NCBI GenBank assembly: GCA_019115825.1
Contig: DXCV01000048.1
Location: 1 to 64,000 of the forward strand
Direction: 5' to 3'
From: Candidatus Bacteroides pullicola
GTDB lineage: Bacteria > Bacteroidota > Bacteroidia > Bacteroidales > Bacteroidaceae
DNA length: 64,000 bases
Position numbers and translations under genes: made by a program. Shown here piece by piece: positions 52,544-60,083 of this stretch (the first letter of the stretch is position 1; every line of letters begins with the position of its first letter). The notes below the pieces were generated by a model. The model had not been told where the DNA came from and did not search any database. It was given only the letters and a program-made list of their open reading frames with translations.

Positions 52544-53980
52544 TTATAGGGATTGCAGGAAGCGCACCAGCGCGTCGCGCTCCGTCTTCGTCATGTTCTT
52601 GAAGAGGTTCTTGGACGCCTCGCCCTCGCCGCCGTGCCACATAATGGCCTCGACGAAGTTGCGCGCCCGGCCGTCGTGCAGGAAGTAGGTGTGTCCGTTC
52701 ACGATCTCCTGCAGGCCGATGCCCCACAGCGGGGTGGTGCGCCACTCGTTGCCGCGGGCCAGGCCGCTGACGTAGTTGTCGTTCAGGCCGACGCCCATGA
52801 TTTCGCTGCCCATGTCGTGCAGCAGGAAGTCGGAATACGGGTGGATGGTCTGCCCGCCCAGCCAGGGCAGGTGTGTGCCCATCAGCAGGGTGGAGCCGCG
52901 CGTCTTGGTGTGCAGGGTGGTGACATGGCACAGGTGGCACTTGGCCTCATAGAACATCTGTTCGCCCAGCTGCACCTGCGGGTCGTTGACGTCGCGCCGG
53001 GCGGGCACGCCGAGGGTCTGCATGTAGAGGTCCACGTCCTCCATGTCCTCGGCGGAGACGTCGAGTTGGTCGTAACTGAGGCCCATCATGCTGCCTTGGT
53101 TGATTTGCGCCTGTCCCTCGCAGATTTCCTCGGGATAGCGGCTGTTGGTGACGCCCATGTCGCTGGAGAAGCCCAGTTCGACGGTCAGGTCCAGGTGCTG
53201 CGCCTTGTTGCCGGACAGGCCGACACCGCGCACGCCCTTCTCGGTAATGTAGTTGCAACGGCCACTGATGCCGTACTCGGGGTAGTTGCTCCGGGCGGCC
53301 AAGGCCTCAATCTCACGGGTGTCGATGGCCATCATCTGACCCATGCCGACGTGACGCAAGGGGATGCGCACGGTGCAGAACAGGTCTTCGGGCGCGATGC
53401 TGTCGGCATACCACTCGGTGATGGTGTACGTGGGTGCGGCCAGTTCGTATTCCTCGCCGTCGGGGAACTGGAACTTCTCGTACCGCCAGTCCACGTGCAG
53501 CTTGCCTTCGGGCTCCACGCCATAGATGGCTTGGTCGTGCAACACGCGGCCATAGTCGCGGAAGAAGGCTCCGTTCTTGCGGCTGACGTAGACCAGCATG
53601 GACGAGAATCCCGTGCTACCCGTGCCGCCCTCGGTCCACAGCGTGGGCGTGGTGCGTCCGGCATTGCGGTGGCAACTGCCGCAGGAATAGCCGGCATAGA
53701 CCGGTCCCAGGCCGCCGCCGTCGCTGTTGCCGCTGGTGCGCACGTCGTCATAGAGTCCGTCGCCGCTGTTGAAGCGCGAGTTGTACACGCCGGTAATCCA
53801 GTTGGCGGGCATGTCGTACGCCTTGGACGAACGCACGAAGAGGGTGGATGTGCCTGCCGACAACGCGTATCCGGCGGGCACCTCGATGTCCAGCACGTCG
53901 TACGTGTCCTCGGTGTCGCAAGCCCCAAGCAGACCAGCTGCGCACAACAGCGCAAGGAAGGATTTATTCAAGTATCTCAT
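52544..53980 (-). CDS. Di-haem DUF1111 oxidoreductase lipoprotein
   Basis: A 478-residue exported lipoprotein: signal LALLCAAGLLGAC, lipobox Cys21. Two haem-c motifs are present, CGSCH at 100-104 (YSCGSCHRNAGRTTP) and CHLCH near 350 (YEAKCHLCHVTTLHTKTRGS), in the pattern of the DUF1111/thiol-oxidoreductase family related to MauG-type di-haem peroxidases. RVRGVGLSGNKAQHL-type and FFLHDGRARNFVEAIMWHGG segments complete the fold. In many bacteria this family is linked to imelysins, as here (imelysin is next upstream), suggesting periplasmic redox handling of iron. ATG 53980 (MRYLNKSF) is chosen. Confidence 0.87.
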   Translation of the reverse strand: MRYLNKSFLALLCAAGLLGACDTEDTYDVLDIEVPAGYALSAGTSTLFVRSSKAYDMPANWITGVYNSRFNSGDGLYDDVRTSGNSDGGGLGPVYAGYSCGSCHRNAGRTTPTLWTEGGTGSTGFSSMLVYVSRKNGAFFRDYGRVLHDQAIYGVEPEGKLHVDWRYEKFQFPDGEEYELAAPTYTITEWYADSIAPEDLFCTVRIPLRHVGMGQMMAIDTREIEALAARSNYPEYGISGRCNYITEKGVRGVGLSGNKAQHLDLTVELGFSSDMGVTNSRYPEEICEGQAQINQGSMMGLSYDQLDVSAEDMEDVDLYMQTLGVPARRDVNDPQVQLGEQMFYEAKCHLCHVTTLHTKTRGSTLLMGTHLPWLGGQTIHPYSDFLLHDMGSEIMGVGLNDNYVSGLARGNEWRTTPLWGIGLQEIVNGHTYFLHDGRARNFVEAIMWHGGEGEASKNLFKNMTKTERDALVRFLQSL

Positions 53981-54100
53981 AATCAGTGAACTTTGTTTTA
54001 GAAACATCTGTACGCAACAAGAAAGCAGAGGAGGCGGCCAAGCTCTCCCCTACTTTCCCAAGCTTCAAAAAGAGAAGGATGATTCTCCTTCCGGGAAATT

Positions 54101-55321
54101 TTATTCAGCGGGCACCGTACGAGCCTGACCGTCCTTGAAGAGCAGGAACTCCAGCGTGTGGAATCCGCGGACGTTCTGGGCATCGGCAATGGACGAAGAG
54201 TTCTCATCGTAATCGCCGTTCCAGATGAGCTGGTCCAGGTCGCCCGTGTTCAGGATGTTCACGATGGCGGTAGCGTCCAAAGGCCAGCTGTCCATGTTGG
54301 GGTCCAGACCCTTGTCGGCCACAGGACCGAAGAGGAAGGCTTCGCTCTTCTCCCACGGTGCGCGGGATACGATCCACTGGGCAGCCACGGACTCGAAGCC
54401 GCTGTTCGTGGGGTTCTGGGCCAAAGCGTTCACATCGGCATACAGCTCGGCGGCGGCATTCTTCAGGTCGAGGTACGTGGGCAATACCACATCGTCCACG
54501 TAGGTGTTGACTACCTCGTTCAGCAGTTCGTCGCTGGCCAAGGGCTGACCGACATCGAAGACACCACGCACCTGGTTCTGCAACAGCGTGGCCAACTCCA
54601 GACAAGCGTCTTGGGCATCCAAGGCTTCCTGGCTGCTGATGTGGCTGCGGAAGGGAGCCGGAATGGCCAGGATGGCATCGTGGGCATTCTTGATGGCTTG
54701 CATGGTTTGGTCAGCCAATTCGCCATAACCGTTATCCTTCAAGACATTGTAGACGGAGTTGGGAGCCACAGCCGAGCTTTCCAGGTTCAGCTGGTCGCTG
54801 GTCACTACCACGTCACGCGAACCGGCAATGGCACTGTAGATGGAGATGATGTTGTTGGAGTAGTCCTCACGGGAGTGCCAGCTGAACCAGGACTCCACGG
54901 CGTAGAGGGCGCCTTGCGTGTCGCCGCTGACGTACATGTCATACGGGTCGCCAATCTTGGCATCGCCCACCTCGTTGGCAATGTCATAGCAACCGTCGAT
55001 AATCTGCTGCACACAGAGGGCTGCGGTCTGGAAGTAGCCGGAAACGTTGTGGTTCTTGAAGATTTCGGCATAGCTGTGGCCGCTGTTGTTATACTCCACG
55101 TTCCAATAATCATACAGGTCTGAGGCATCGCGGTCCAGCAGGCGAGCCACTTCACTCATGTAGGCATACCAGTTGGAGGCGTTCTCCGTGGTGATGTCAA
55201 TCTCTTCTACGTTAGAGCCGCCGGTGTTGCCACCGTTGTCGTTGTTGTCATCGCTGCAAGCCGTGGCAGCAAAGCTCATGCAGAGCGTCATGGCTGCTGC
55301 ATACAGGAAATTCTTCTTCAT
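54101..55321 (-). CDS. Imelysin-family lipoprotein
   Basis: A 406-residue mostly helical lipoprotein: signal MTLCMSFAATAC with lipobox Cys22, then a low-complexity DDNNDNGGNTGG linker. The imelysin signature GxHxxE is present as RGFHTLEFLLFKDGQ near residue 384, and the two helical bundles carry WYAYMSEVARLLDRDASDLY and QIIDGCYDIANEVGDAKIGD. Imelysin-like proteins are iron-regulated, with proposed roles in iron binding or uptake. It follows the first porin gene and precedes DUF1111. Confidence 0.88.
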   Translation of the reverse strand: MKKNFLYAAAMTLCMSFAATACSDDNNDNGGNTGGSNVEEIDITTENASNWYAYMSEVARLLDRDASDLYDYWNVEYNNSGHSYAEIFKNHNVSGYFQTAALCVQQIIDGCYDIANEVGDAKIGDPYDMYVSGDTQGALYAVESWFSWHSREDYSNNIISIYSAIAGSRDVVVTSDQLNLESSAVAPNSVYNVLKDNGYGELADQTMQAIKNAHDAILAIPAPFRSHISSQEALDAQDACLELATLLQNQVRGVFDVGQPLASDELLNEVVNTYVDDVVLPTYLDLKNAAAELYADVNALAQNPTNSGFESVAAQWIVSRAPWEKSEAFLFGPVADKGLDPNMDSWPLDATAIVNILNTGDLDQLIWNGDYDENSSSIADAQNVRGFHTLEFLLFKDGQARTVPAE

Positions 55322-55360
55322 GTTCTTTTCTGTTTATTACGTTAATTGATTATTTATAGT

Positions 55361-56743
55361 CTATTTCTTGAAGAACCAGCCCACGTAGGCAATGCCGATG
55401 GAGAACTCGTTCTCGCTGTTGTAACGGCCCTTGCCGAAGACCTTGTTCGTGCCGATCTGGCGGGTCATATAGTCCGCCTTCACCACCAGGTTGGGCAGGG
55501 CAAACCAGTTGAGGCCGAAGGTCCACATGCTGACCTGGTTGCGCGGGTCCATAATCTGGCCCTTCTCGCCTTCTTCCTGGGGATTGTAGTACTCGTAGCG
55601 GGCAAAGGGATAGATGACGGGCACCTTCGGGTTGCTGCCGCAGATGGATTGCAGGTTCAAGCCCACCTCGCCGGCATAGCTGACGGCACGCTTGGCCACA
55701 GGCACCACGCGGGTATAGGGCGAGTTGCCGGACTGTCCGGCGTTGATGGAGCTGATGTAGCGGGAATGGGCCAGGTTGCCGAACACGAAGTTGGTGCGGG
55801 CCGTCACATACTTGTTCTTATACTCGCCGTCCACGGTGTAGATGCGGAGGGGAGCACGCTTGATTTTGGAGTAAGTCTGCAGCTTGTCCGAGTTGGAAGT
55901 CGTGTTGGCACAATAATAGAAGGAGGAGCCCACACGCAGTCCCGGCACGCCGCGATAGTCCAGGCGAACGACGTAGGCCGGCGACGTGAAGTTGTCTTCC
56001 TCAAAGAAGCCCTGCTTGCCGCTGCCCACCCAGGTGTTGCGGTCGAAGCCGTTGGCATTCAGGCCGGCGGTGATGTAGGCCTGGTAGTCGAAGGTGGCAT
56101 AGCCCTTGCCCACCGTACCGAAGAACTCGATACCGGTCTCGTGCCACGTGGCGGGAATGATGGTCGTCTCGCCCTCGGGACGCACGGTGCCGAAGAAGTT
56201 GATGGGTTCGTGATGGGCGTTGGTCAGGCCGACGGGCAACACCATGTGACCGACGCGGACATTGAAGGCGGGATGGATGAGGCGCGTGATGTGGAACTGC
56301 TCCAAGGCTACCTCACCGCCCTTCTCCAGCTCGGTCTCGTATTCGCCGTTCTCCGCGTTCTCCAGTTCGAGGGCTGTGCCCGTGCCGCCGGATTCAAACT
56401 CAATCTCCGCGCCGAGTATCCACTTGGAATTGAACTTATAGTCAAAGGCCAGCACGAAGCGGGGGATAGAGATGGTGTTGCGATGCGTCCTGCGATTGCC
56501 GTTGTCGGTACCAGTGAAACGGTTGATGCCGTAGTCCTTGAAGGCGGCCACCATTTCTCCATAGCCGCCCACGCGGAACTTCTCGTAATCGTCATCGGCC
56601 GTGGCCGCAATCTTCTGCTTGGCTTTCTGTACCAGCGTGGTCTTCTTGGCTTCCCCAGTCTCTTCCTTTACCGGCTCTTCCGCCCGTACCTCGTTGAGAG
56701 AGAGGAGGAAGCACAACATACATAAACCTGTTAATCTTTTCAT
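55361..56743 (-). CDS. Outer-membrane porin heading the imelysin operon
   Basis: A 460-residue beta-barrel protein. The signal peptide (LCMLCFLLSLNEVRAEE) is followed by a helical KETGEAKKTTLVQKAKQKIA linker, then strands such as YEKFRVGGYGEMVAAFKDYG, SKWILGAEIEFESGGTGTAL and HPAFNVRVGHMVLPVGLTNA. The end (FSIGIAYVGWFFKK) is typical for barrel insertion. It has its own -7 box (56778-56785) and is the first gene of the five-gene operon; ferric or other small chelates are possible solutes. Confidence 0.83.
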   Translation of the reverse strand: MKRLTGLCMLCFLLSLNEVRAEEPVKEETGEAKKTTLVQKAKQKIAATADDDYEKFRVGGYGEMVAAFKDYGINRFTGTDNGNRRTHRNTISIPRFVLAFDYKFNSKWILGAEIEFESGGTGTALELENAENGEYETELEKGGEVALEQFHITRLIHPAFNVRVGHMVLPVGLTNAHHEPINFFGTVRPEGETTIIPATWHETGIEFFGTVGKGYATFDYQAYITAGLNANGFDRNTWVGSGKQGFFEEDNFTSPAYVVRLDYRGVPGLRVGSSFYYCANTTSNSDKLQTYSKIKRAPLRIYTVDGEYKNKYVTARTNFVFGNLAHSRYISSINAGQSGNSPYTRVVPVAKRAVSYAGEVGLNLQSICGSNPKVPVIYPFARYEYYNPQEEGEKGQIMDPRNQVSMWTFGLNWFALPNLVVKADYMTRQIGTNKVFGKGRYNSENEFSIGIAYVGWFFKK

Positions 56744-56777
56744 TTCTTGCCTTACTATTGGTTGCTTTTATCGGCAG

Positions 56778-56785
56778 CAAAGGTA
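56778..56785 (-). promoter_or_regulatory. Promoter for the porin-imelysin-cytochrome operon
   Basis: The minus strand reads TACCTTTG at 56785-56778 with TTG at 56808-56806, 20 bp apart. It lies 35 bp before the porin start. No clear Fur-like operator was recognised. Confidence 0.62.
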
Positions 56786-56873
56786 GGGCGAGTTAAAAAG
56801 TGGGGCAATACCTAAAAAAGAGTATAATCGGGAAGGGATTGGTAACAGGTAGGTAAGAATAAAGAACAGCGTT

Positions 56874-57338
56874 TCACTTATGCCGCCACGCCAGCACCAT
56901 ATAGCCAACGAGAACCAGCGTAAGCAGTCCGAGGCTCACCGCCTTGCCGATGTATGCCCAAGGATGGTAGATGGAAAGCGAGATAAAGAGAAAATGCAGA
57001 CTGCTGAGGATGTTCAGTACCCGTATCATCCGCAAGGCCAATGCGCATTGATAGGCCACATTGTGCCGCCCTACCCGGAAGGGGAAATTGATGTAGCGGA
57101 GGGGACAATAGCCCGTCACCCCCAACAGCAGAAAGATAATCAAGGCCGTCACGCCCGAAGCATATAGTTCGGACGGGAGGTCGCCTCCTGCCTCGCGGTA
57201 TCTATATAATATGTATATCCAGTTGGCCAGCACGGGCAGGAAGGCAGCCAACTCCAGCAGGTGGTCTATCCGTGTAGGACGGAAGCGGAAGTTGTTCACT
57301 TCCTGCAGGGTATGGGAACCGAGATTGATAAGTTTCAT
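56874..57338 (-). CDS. Membrane protein of unknown function (154 residues)
   Basis: Four hydrophobic segments: LLELAAFLPVLANWIYILYR, VTALIIFLLLGVTGYCPLRY, ILSSLHFLFISLSIYHPWAY and LGLLTLVLVGYMVLAWRHK. The N-terminus is polar (MKLINLGSHTLQEVNNFRFR). No family is recognised, although membrane proteins of this size with YCPLRYINFPFR recall DUF-type proteins of the phylum. It follows the small RHH gene by 7 bp, so the two may be cotranscribed. Confidence 0.65.
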   Translation of the reverse strand: MKLINLGSHTLQEVNNFRFRPTRIDHLLELAAFLPVLANWIYILYRYREAGGDLPSELYASGVTALIIFLLLGVTGYCPLRYINFPFRVGRHNVAYQCALALRMIRVLNILSSLHFLFISLSIYHPWAYIGKAVSLGLLTLVLVGYMVLAWRHK

Positions 57339-57345
57339 AAGCGAG

Positions 57346-57546
57346 TTATTCTTTAGGGGGTTCGGACGGGGCTTGGCGCGACTTCTTCAGCCGGCCGTTC
57401 TTGCGCAAGGCTTCGGTGATGATCCACTGAAGCTGGCCGTTGATGCTGCGGAACTCGTCGGCTGCCCACTTCTCGAGGGCATCCATCGTCGCGGCATCCA
57501 CGCGCAGGACAAAGGTCTTGGTTGTCGATTCTTTCTTCGTTGCCAT
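57346..57546 (-). CDS. Arc/ribbon-helix-helix-like DNA-binding protein
   Basis: A 66-residue basic protein. TTKTFVLRVDAATMDALEKW gives the ribbon (beta strand) and first helix; NGQLQWIITEALRKNGRLKK is the second helix of an Arc-type ribbon-helix-helix fold. The C-terminus is Pro/Lys rich (KKSRQAPSEPPKE). It may be an autoregulator for the membrane protein gene 7 bp downstream. Upstream, a heptamer array separates it from the DUF3887 hydrolase gene. Confidence 0.72.
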   Translation of the reverse strand: MATKKESTTKTFVLRVDAATMDALEKWAADEFRSINGQLQWIITEALRKNGRLKKSRQAPSEPPKE

Positions 57547-57548
57547 TG

Positions 57549-57576
57549 CACATTAACCATTAATCATTCACCATTC
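57549..57576. repeat. TTAATGR heptamer array at the hydrolase stop
   Basis: Four complementary heptamers (CATTAAC, CATTAAT, CATTCAC, CATTCAT) directly abut the minus-strand hydrolase stop codon and fill the 28-bp gap to the RHH gene. Confidence 0.75.
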
Positions 57577-58906
57577 ATAGTCGACCGGTGCGGACAAAGC
57601 GGGCCAAGTCGTCCAGCACGTAGGCGGGGACGGACGAAGGTTGCTGGTATTCGTCGGGCGTGGCCTTGCCCGTGCCTTCCTGCAAGAGGTGGTTCAGCTT
57701 GGGGTAGGACTTGAACGAGGCATTCTTGCACTTCAAGAGCCCCATGCGCCACAGACCATAGTCCTGCATCGTCACCTGATAATCCCGCTCGGCCTGAAGC
57801 ACCACGAGGGGCAGCGTCAGGCGGAGGGCGGTCTCCACGGGACGGTAGGACACGATGTCGGCCCAATAGGAGCGCGGCGCATCGAACGGGAAGGGGATGG
57901 TGTCGCAGAAGGCGGACGTGCCCAGGTGCTTCACGTTCTCCACCCGGCGTTGCAGCTCGGCCACTTGTTGGCGACCTTGCGCCGAGGGAGCAAGACTGTT
58001 CAGGTAGGTGACTTGCTCCAGCAGGAGGTCTTCCAGCGGACGGGCAGGTGCGGCCAGCAGGATGATGCCCGCCAGGCGGGAGTCCCTATCGGCAATGCGC
58101 GGCGCCAGCCATCCGCCTTGGCTATGCCCCAGCACATAGACGCTGTCCGCCTCTACCCCCGGCAAAGTGCGGGCCAACGCCGCGGCGGCCACGGCATCGT
58201 CCACGGTCTCCACGTCAAGGTCGAGTTGGCGGCCTTGGGGCACACTGTTGCTTCTATATATATAGGTGCGCTTGTCGTAGCGGAGAGTAGCGATGCCCCG
58301 TGCGGCTAGTCCCCACGCCAGGTCGCGGAAGGGGTGGTTGGGGCCGATGGTCTCGTTGCGGTCGTGCGGGCCGGAGCCATGCACCAGCACCACGCAGGGC
58401 ACACTGCCATCCTCTTCCGCTACACGACGGGGCAGGCAGAGCGTGGCGGGCAGACGGAAGGTGCCGCACACCACGACCGTATCCTGCTCCTCCACCAGGC
58501 TATCGGGCGAGACGGCAGGGACAGCTACCGGCTTCGGGGCAGGCTTCACGAACAGCCCCGCGATGCGTCCCGCTGCATCAAACGCCGTCTGGAAGCGCAG
58601 GGTATATTTCTCGAACGCCAGGTCACAAAAACAGATGGTCATGCCCTCGGCCTCCACCTGGTGCCACTCGCCCGTGGATTGCAGGGCACCGAACTGCGCC
58701 GTCAACTGGTTGAACATCCCGCTCAAGGCAGCGGCGGGCAAGGCGGCCTGCATCTCGTCGCTCAGCATCGTACGGAGCGCCTCGCCCTGCCCCGACACGA
58801 AATAGAGGTAAGCACACTTGGCCAAGGGCAGGCGGTCAACCGTCTGTGCACGCAGCCCGATGCACAAGAGGCACAGGCAGAGAATCAGCAACAACCGTCT
58901 CATCAT
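57575..58906 (-). CDS. Alpha/beta hydrolase with N-terminal DUF3887-like domain
   Basis: A 443-residue exported enzyme: signal MMRRLLLILCLCLLCIGLRAQ, an N-terminal DUF3887-like alpha+beta domain (about 25-135, including MLSDEMQAALPAAALSGMFN and TICFCDLAFEKYTLRFQTAF), and a C-terminal hydrolase. The catalytic parts are VVLVHGSGPHDRNETIGPNH, the nucleophile elbow VLGHSQGGWLAPRI and a final LNHLLQEG containing His. The same layout is common among secreted esterases of the phylum; the substrate is unknown. It lies 4 bp after the SPFH gene and is likely cotranscribed with it. Confidence 0.83.
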   Translation of the reverse strand: MMRRLLLILCLCLLCIGLRAQTVDRLPLAKCAYLYFVSGQGEALRTMLSDEMQAALPAAALSGMFNQLTAQFGALQSTGEWHQVEAEGMTICFCDLAFEKYTLRFQTAFDAAGRIAGLFVKPAPKPVAVPAVSPDSLVEEQDTVVVCGTFRLPATLCLPRRVAEEDGSVPCVVLVHGSGPHDRNETIGPNHPFRDLAWGLAARGIATLRYDKRTYIYRSNSVPQGRQLDLDVETVDDAVAAAALARTLPGVEADSVYVLGHSQGGWLAPRIADRDSRLAGIILLAAPARPLEDLLLEQVTYLNSLAPSAQGRQQVAELQRRVENVKHLGTSAFCDTIPFPFDAPRSYWADIVSYRPVETALRLTLPLVVLQAERDYQVTMQDYGLWRMGLLKCKNASFKSYPKLNHLLQEGTGKATPDEYQQPSSVPAYVLDDLARFVRTGRL

Positions 58907-58910
58907 GGCA

Positions 58911-59876
58911 TTAATGGTTAAGGGTTCCTGTATTCAACACGGGCTGGGCGGACTCGTCGGCACAGAGCACCACGAGGAGGTTGCTCACCATGGCGGCCTT
59001 CTTGTCCTCGTCCAGGTCGACGACGTTGTCCTTCTCCAGCTTGTCCAGCGCCATATGCACCATCGACACGGCACCTTCCACAATCTTCTCGCGGGCACCG
59101 ATGATGGCCGATGCCTGCTGGCGACGGAGCATCACGGCGGCAATCTCCGGCGCATAAGCCAGGTAGTTGATGCGAGCCTCCACCACTTCAAGACCGGCCA
59201 TCACGAGACGTTCGTTGAGCTTCTGCTCCAGCTGCTCGTTGATTTCCTCACCACCCGAGCGGAGGGTCAGTCCGCCCGCCTCGCCTTCGTTGTCGTCGTA
59301 GGCATATTGGCCGGCCACTTGACGCAAGGCAGCATCACCCTGGATTCTCACGAAGTTCTCGAAAGCGGTCATGCGGTTGGCCACGGCGTTGCCCACACTG
59401 ATGGAGGCCTCCTTGGTGCCCGGTGTCGAGGCGGCGGCAGAGGCCATGGTCTCGGCATCAATCTCGAACATCGCCTTGTACGTGTCCTTCAGTTTCCATA
59501 CCAGCACCAGGCCGATGAGGATGGGGTTGCCGACCTTGTCGTTCACCTTGATGGGCTCCACGTCGAGGTTGCGGGCGCGGAGGGAAAGTTTCTTCTTATC
59601 ATAGAAGGGGTTGACCCAGTAGAAGCCCGTGTCCTTGAACGTGCCTTTGTACTGGCCGAAGAACACCATGGCCCGCGCCTCGTTGGGCTCCAGCTGCATA
59701 TAGCCCGCGCAGAGGATGAGCCAGACGAGAATCAGCACGCCGCCCGTCACGTAGAGGGGCACGCCGCCCACCACGAAGCACGCCACGATGGCGGCCGTGA
59801 ACAAGACCAGATGAAGGAACAGCATCAGAAAGCCGTTCAGCTTGAAACCCTTGAAGAGAAATTCCTTTGTTTCCAT
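58911..59876 (-). CDS. SPFH/Band 7 domain protein
   Basis: A 321-residue membrane protein. Two hydrophobic segments (FLMLFLHLVLFTAAIVACFV and YVTGGVLILVWLILCAGYMQ) precede the SPFH domain (ARAMVFFGQYKGTFKDTGFY to EVVEARINYLAYAPEIAAVM) and a C-terminal helical part with MLRRQQASAIIGAREKIVEG. SPFH proteins scaffold membrane microdomains or regulate proteases. The last codons (TLNH) and stop are encoded inside a TTAATGG heptamer array. A -7 box and three large palindromes lie upstream. Confidence 0.9.
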   Translation of the reverse strand: METKEFLFKGFKLNGFLMLFLHLVLFTAAIVACFVVGGVPLYVTGGVLILVWLILCAGYMQLEPNEARAMVFFGQYKGTFKDTGFYWVNPFYDKKKLSLRARNLDVEPIKVNDKVGNPILIGLVLVWKLKDTYKAMFEIDAETMASAAASTPGTKEASISVGNAVANRMTAFENFVRIQGDAALRQVAGQYAYDDNEGEAGGLTLRSGGEEINEQLEQKLNERLVMAGLEVVEARINYLAYAPEIAAVMLRRQQASAIIGAREKIVEGAVSMVHMALDKLEKDNVVDLDEDKKAAMVSNLLVVLCADESAQPVLNTGTLNH

Positions 59877-59911
59877 AATCGAGTGTTTAGAGTGATATTA
59901 TTTTGATAGCA

Positions 59912-59919
59912 CAAAGATA
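59912..59919 (-). promoter_or_regulatory. -7 box for the SPFH-hydrolase operon
   Basis: The minus strand reads TATCTTTG, 36 bp before the SPFH start. Confidence 0.62.
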
Positions 59920-59969
59920 GCGCGAAGGCAGGACTTCTGCAAGGGGAAAGGGGTGGAAAAACAGCGGGA

Positions 59970-60064
59970 TATGTTGCACAACATACGGACGAGGCGTTGT
60001 CTTCTCCGTACCTTGACAACGTCTCGTCCGTAACTTGATATACCAAAGGTGGCACCTTTGGTAT
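59970..60064. repeat. Cluster of three palindromes
   Basis: (1) TATGTTGCACAACATA, 59970-59985, is a perfect 16-mer. (2) TACGGACGAGGCGTTGTC (59984-60001) pairs with 60015-60032 at 17 of 18 positions, loop 13 nt. (3) ATACCAAAGGTG (60040-60051) and its complement (60053-60064) form a perfect 12-bp stem with a 1-nt centre; it contains the family 2 motif. It lies between the TonB receptor's 3' end and the SPFH promoter. Confidence 0.85.
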
Positions 60065-60083
60065 TCCGAGGCAGCGGGAAGGC

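Noticed and set aside
52553..53989. Plus-strand 478-codon frame opposite the DUF1111 gene
   Set aside because: Shadow of a gene with two CxxCH motifs and a lipobox on the minus strand.
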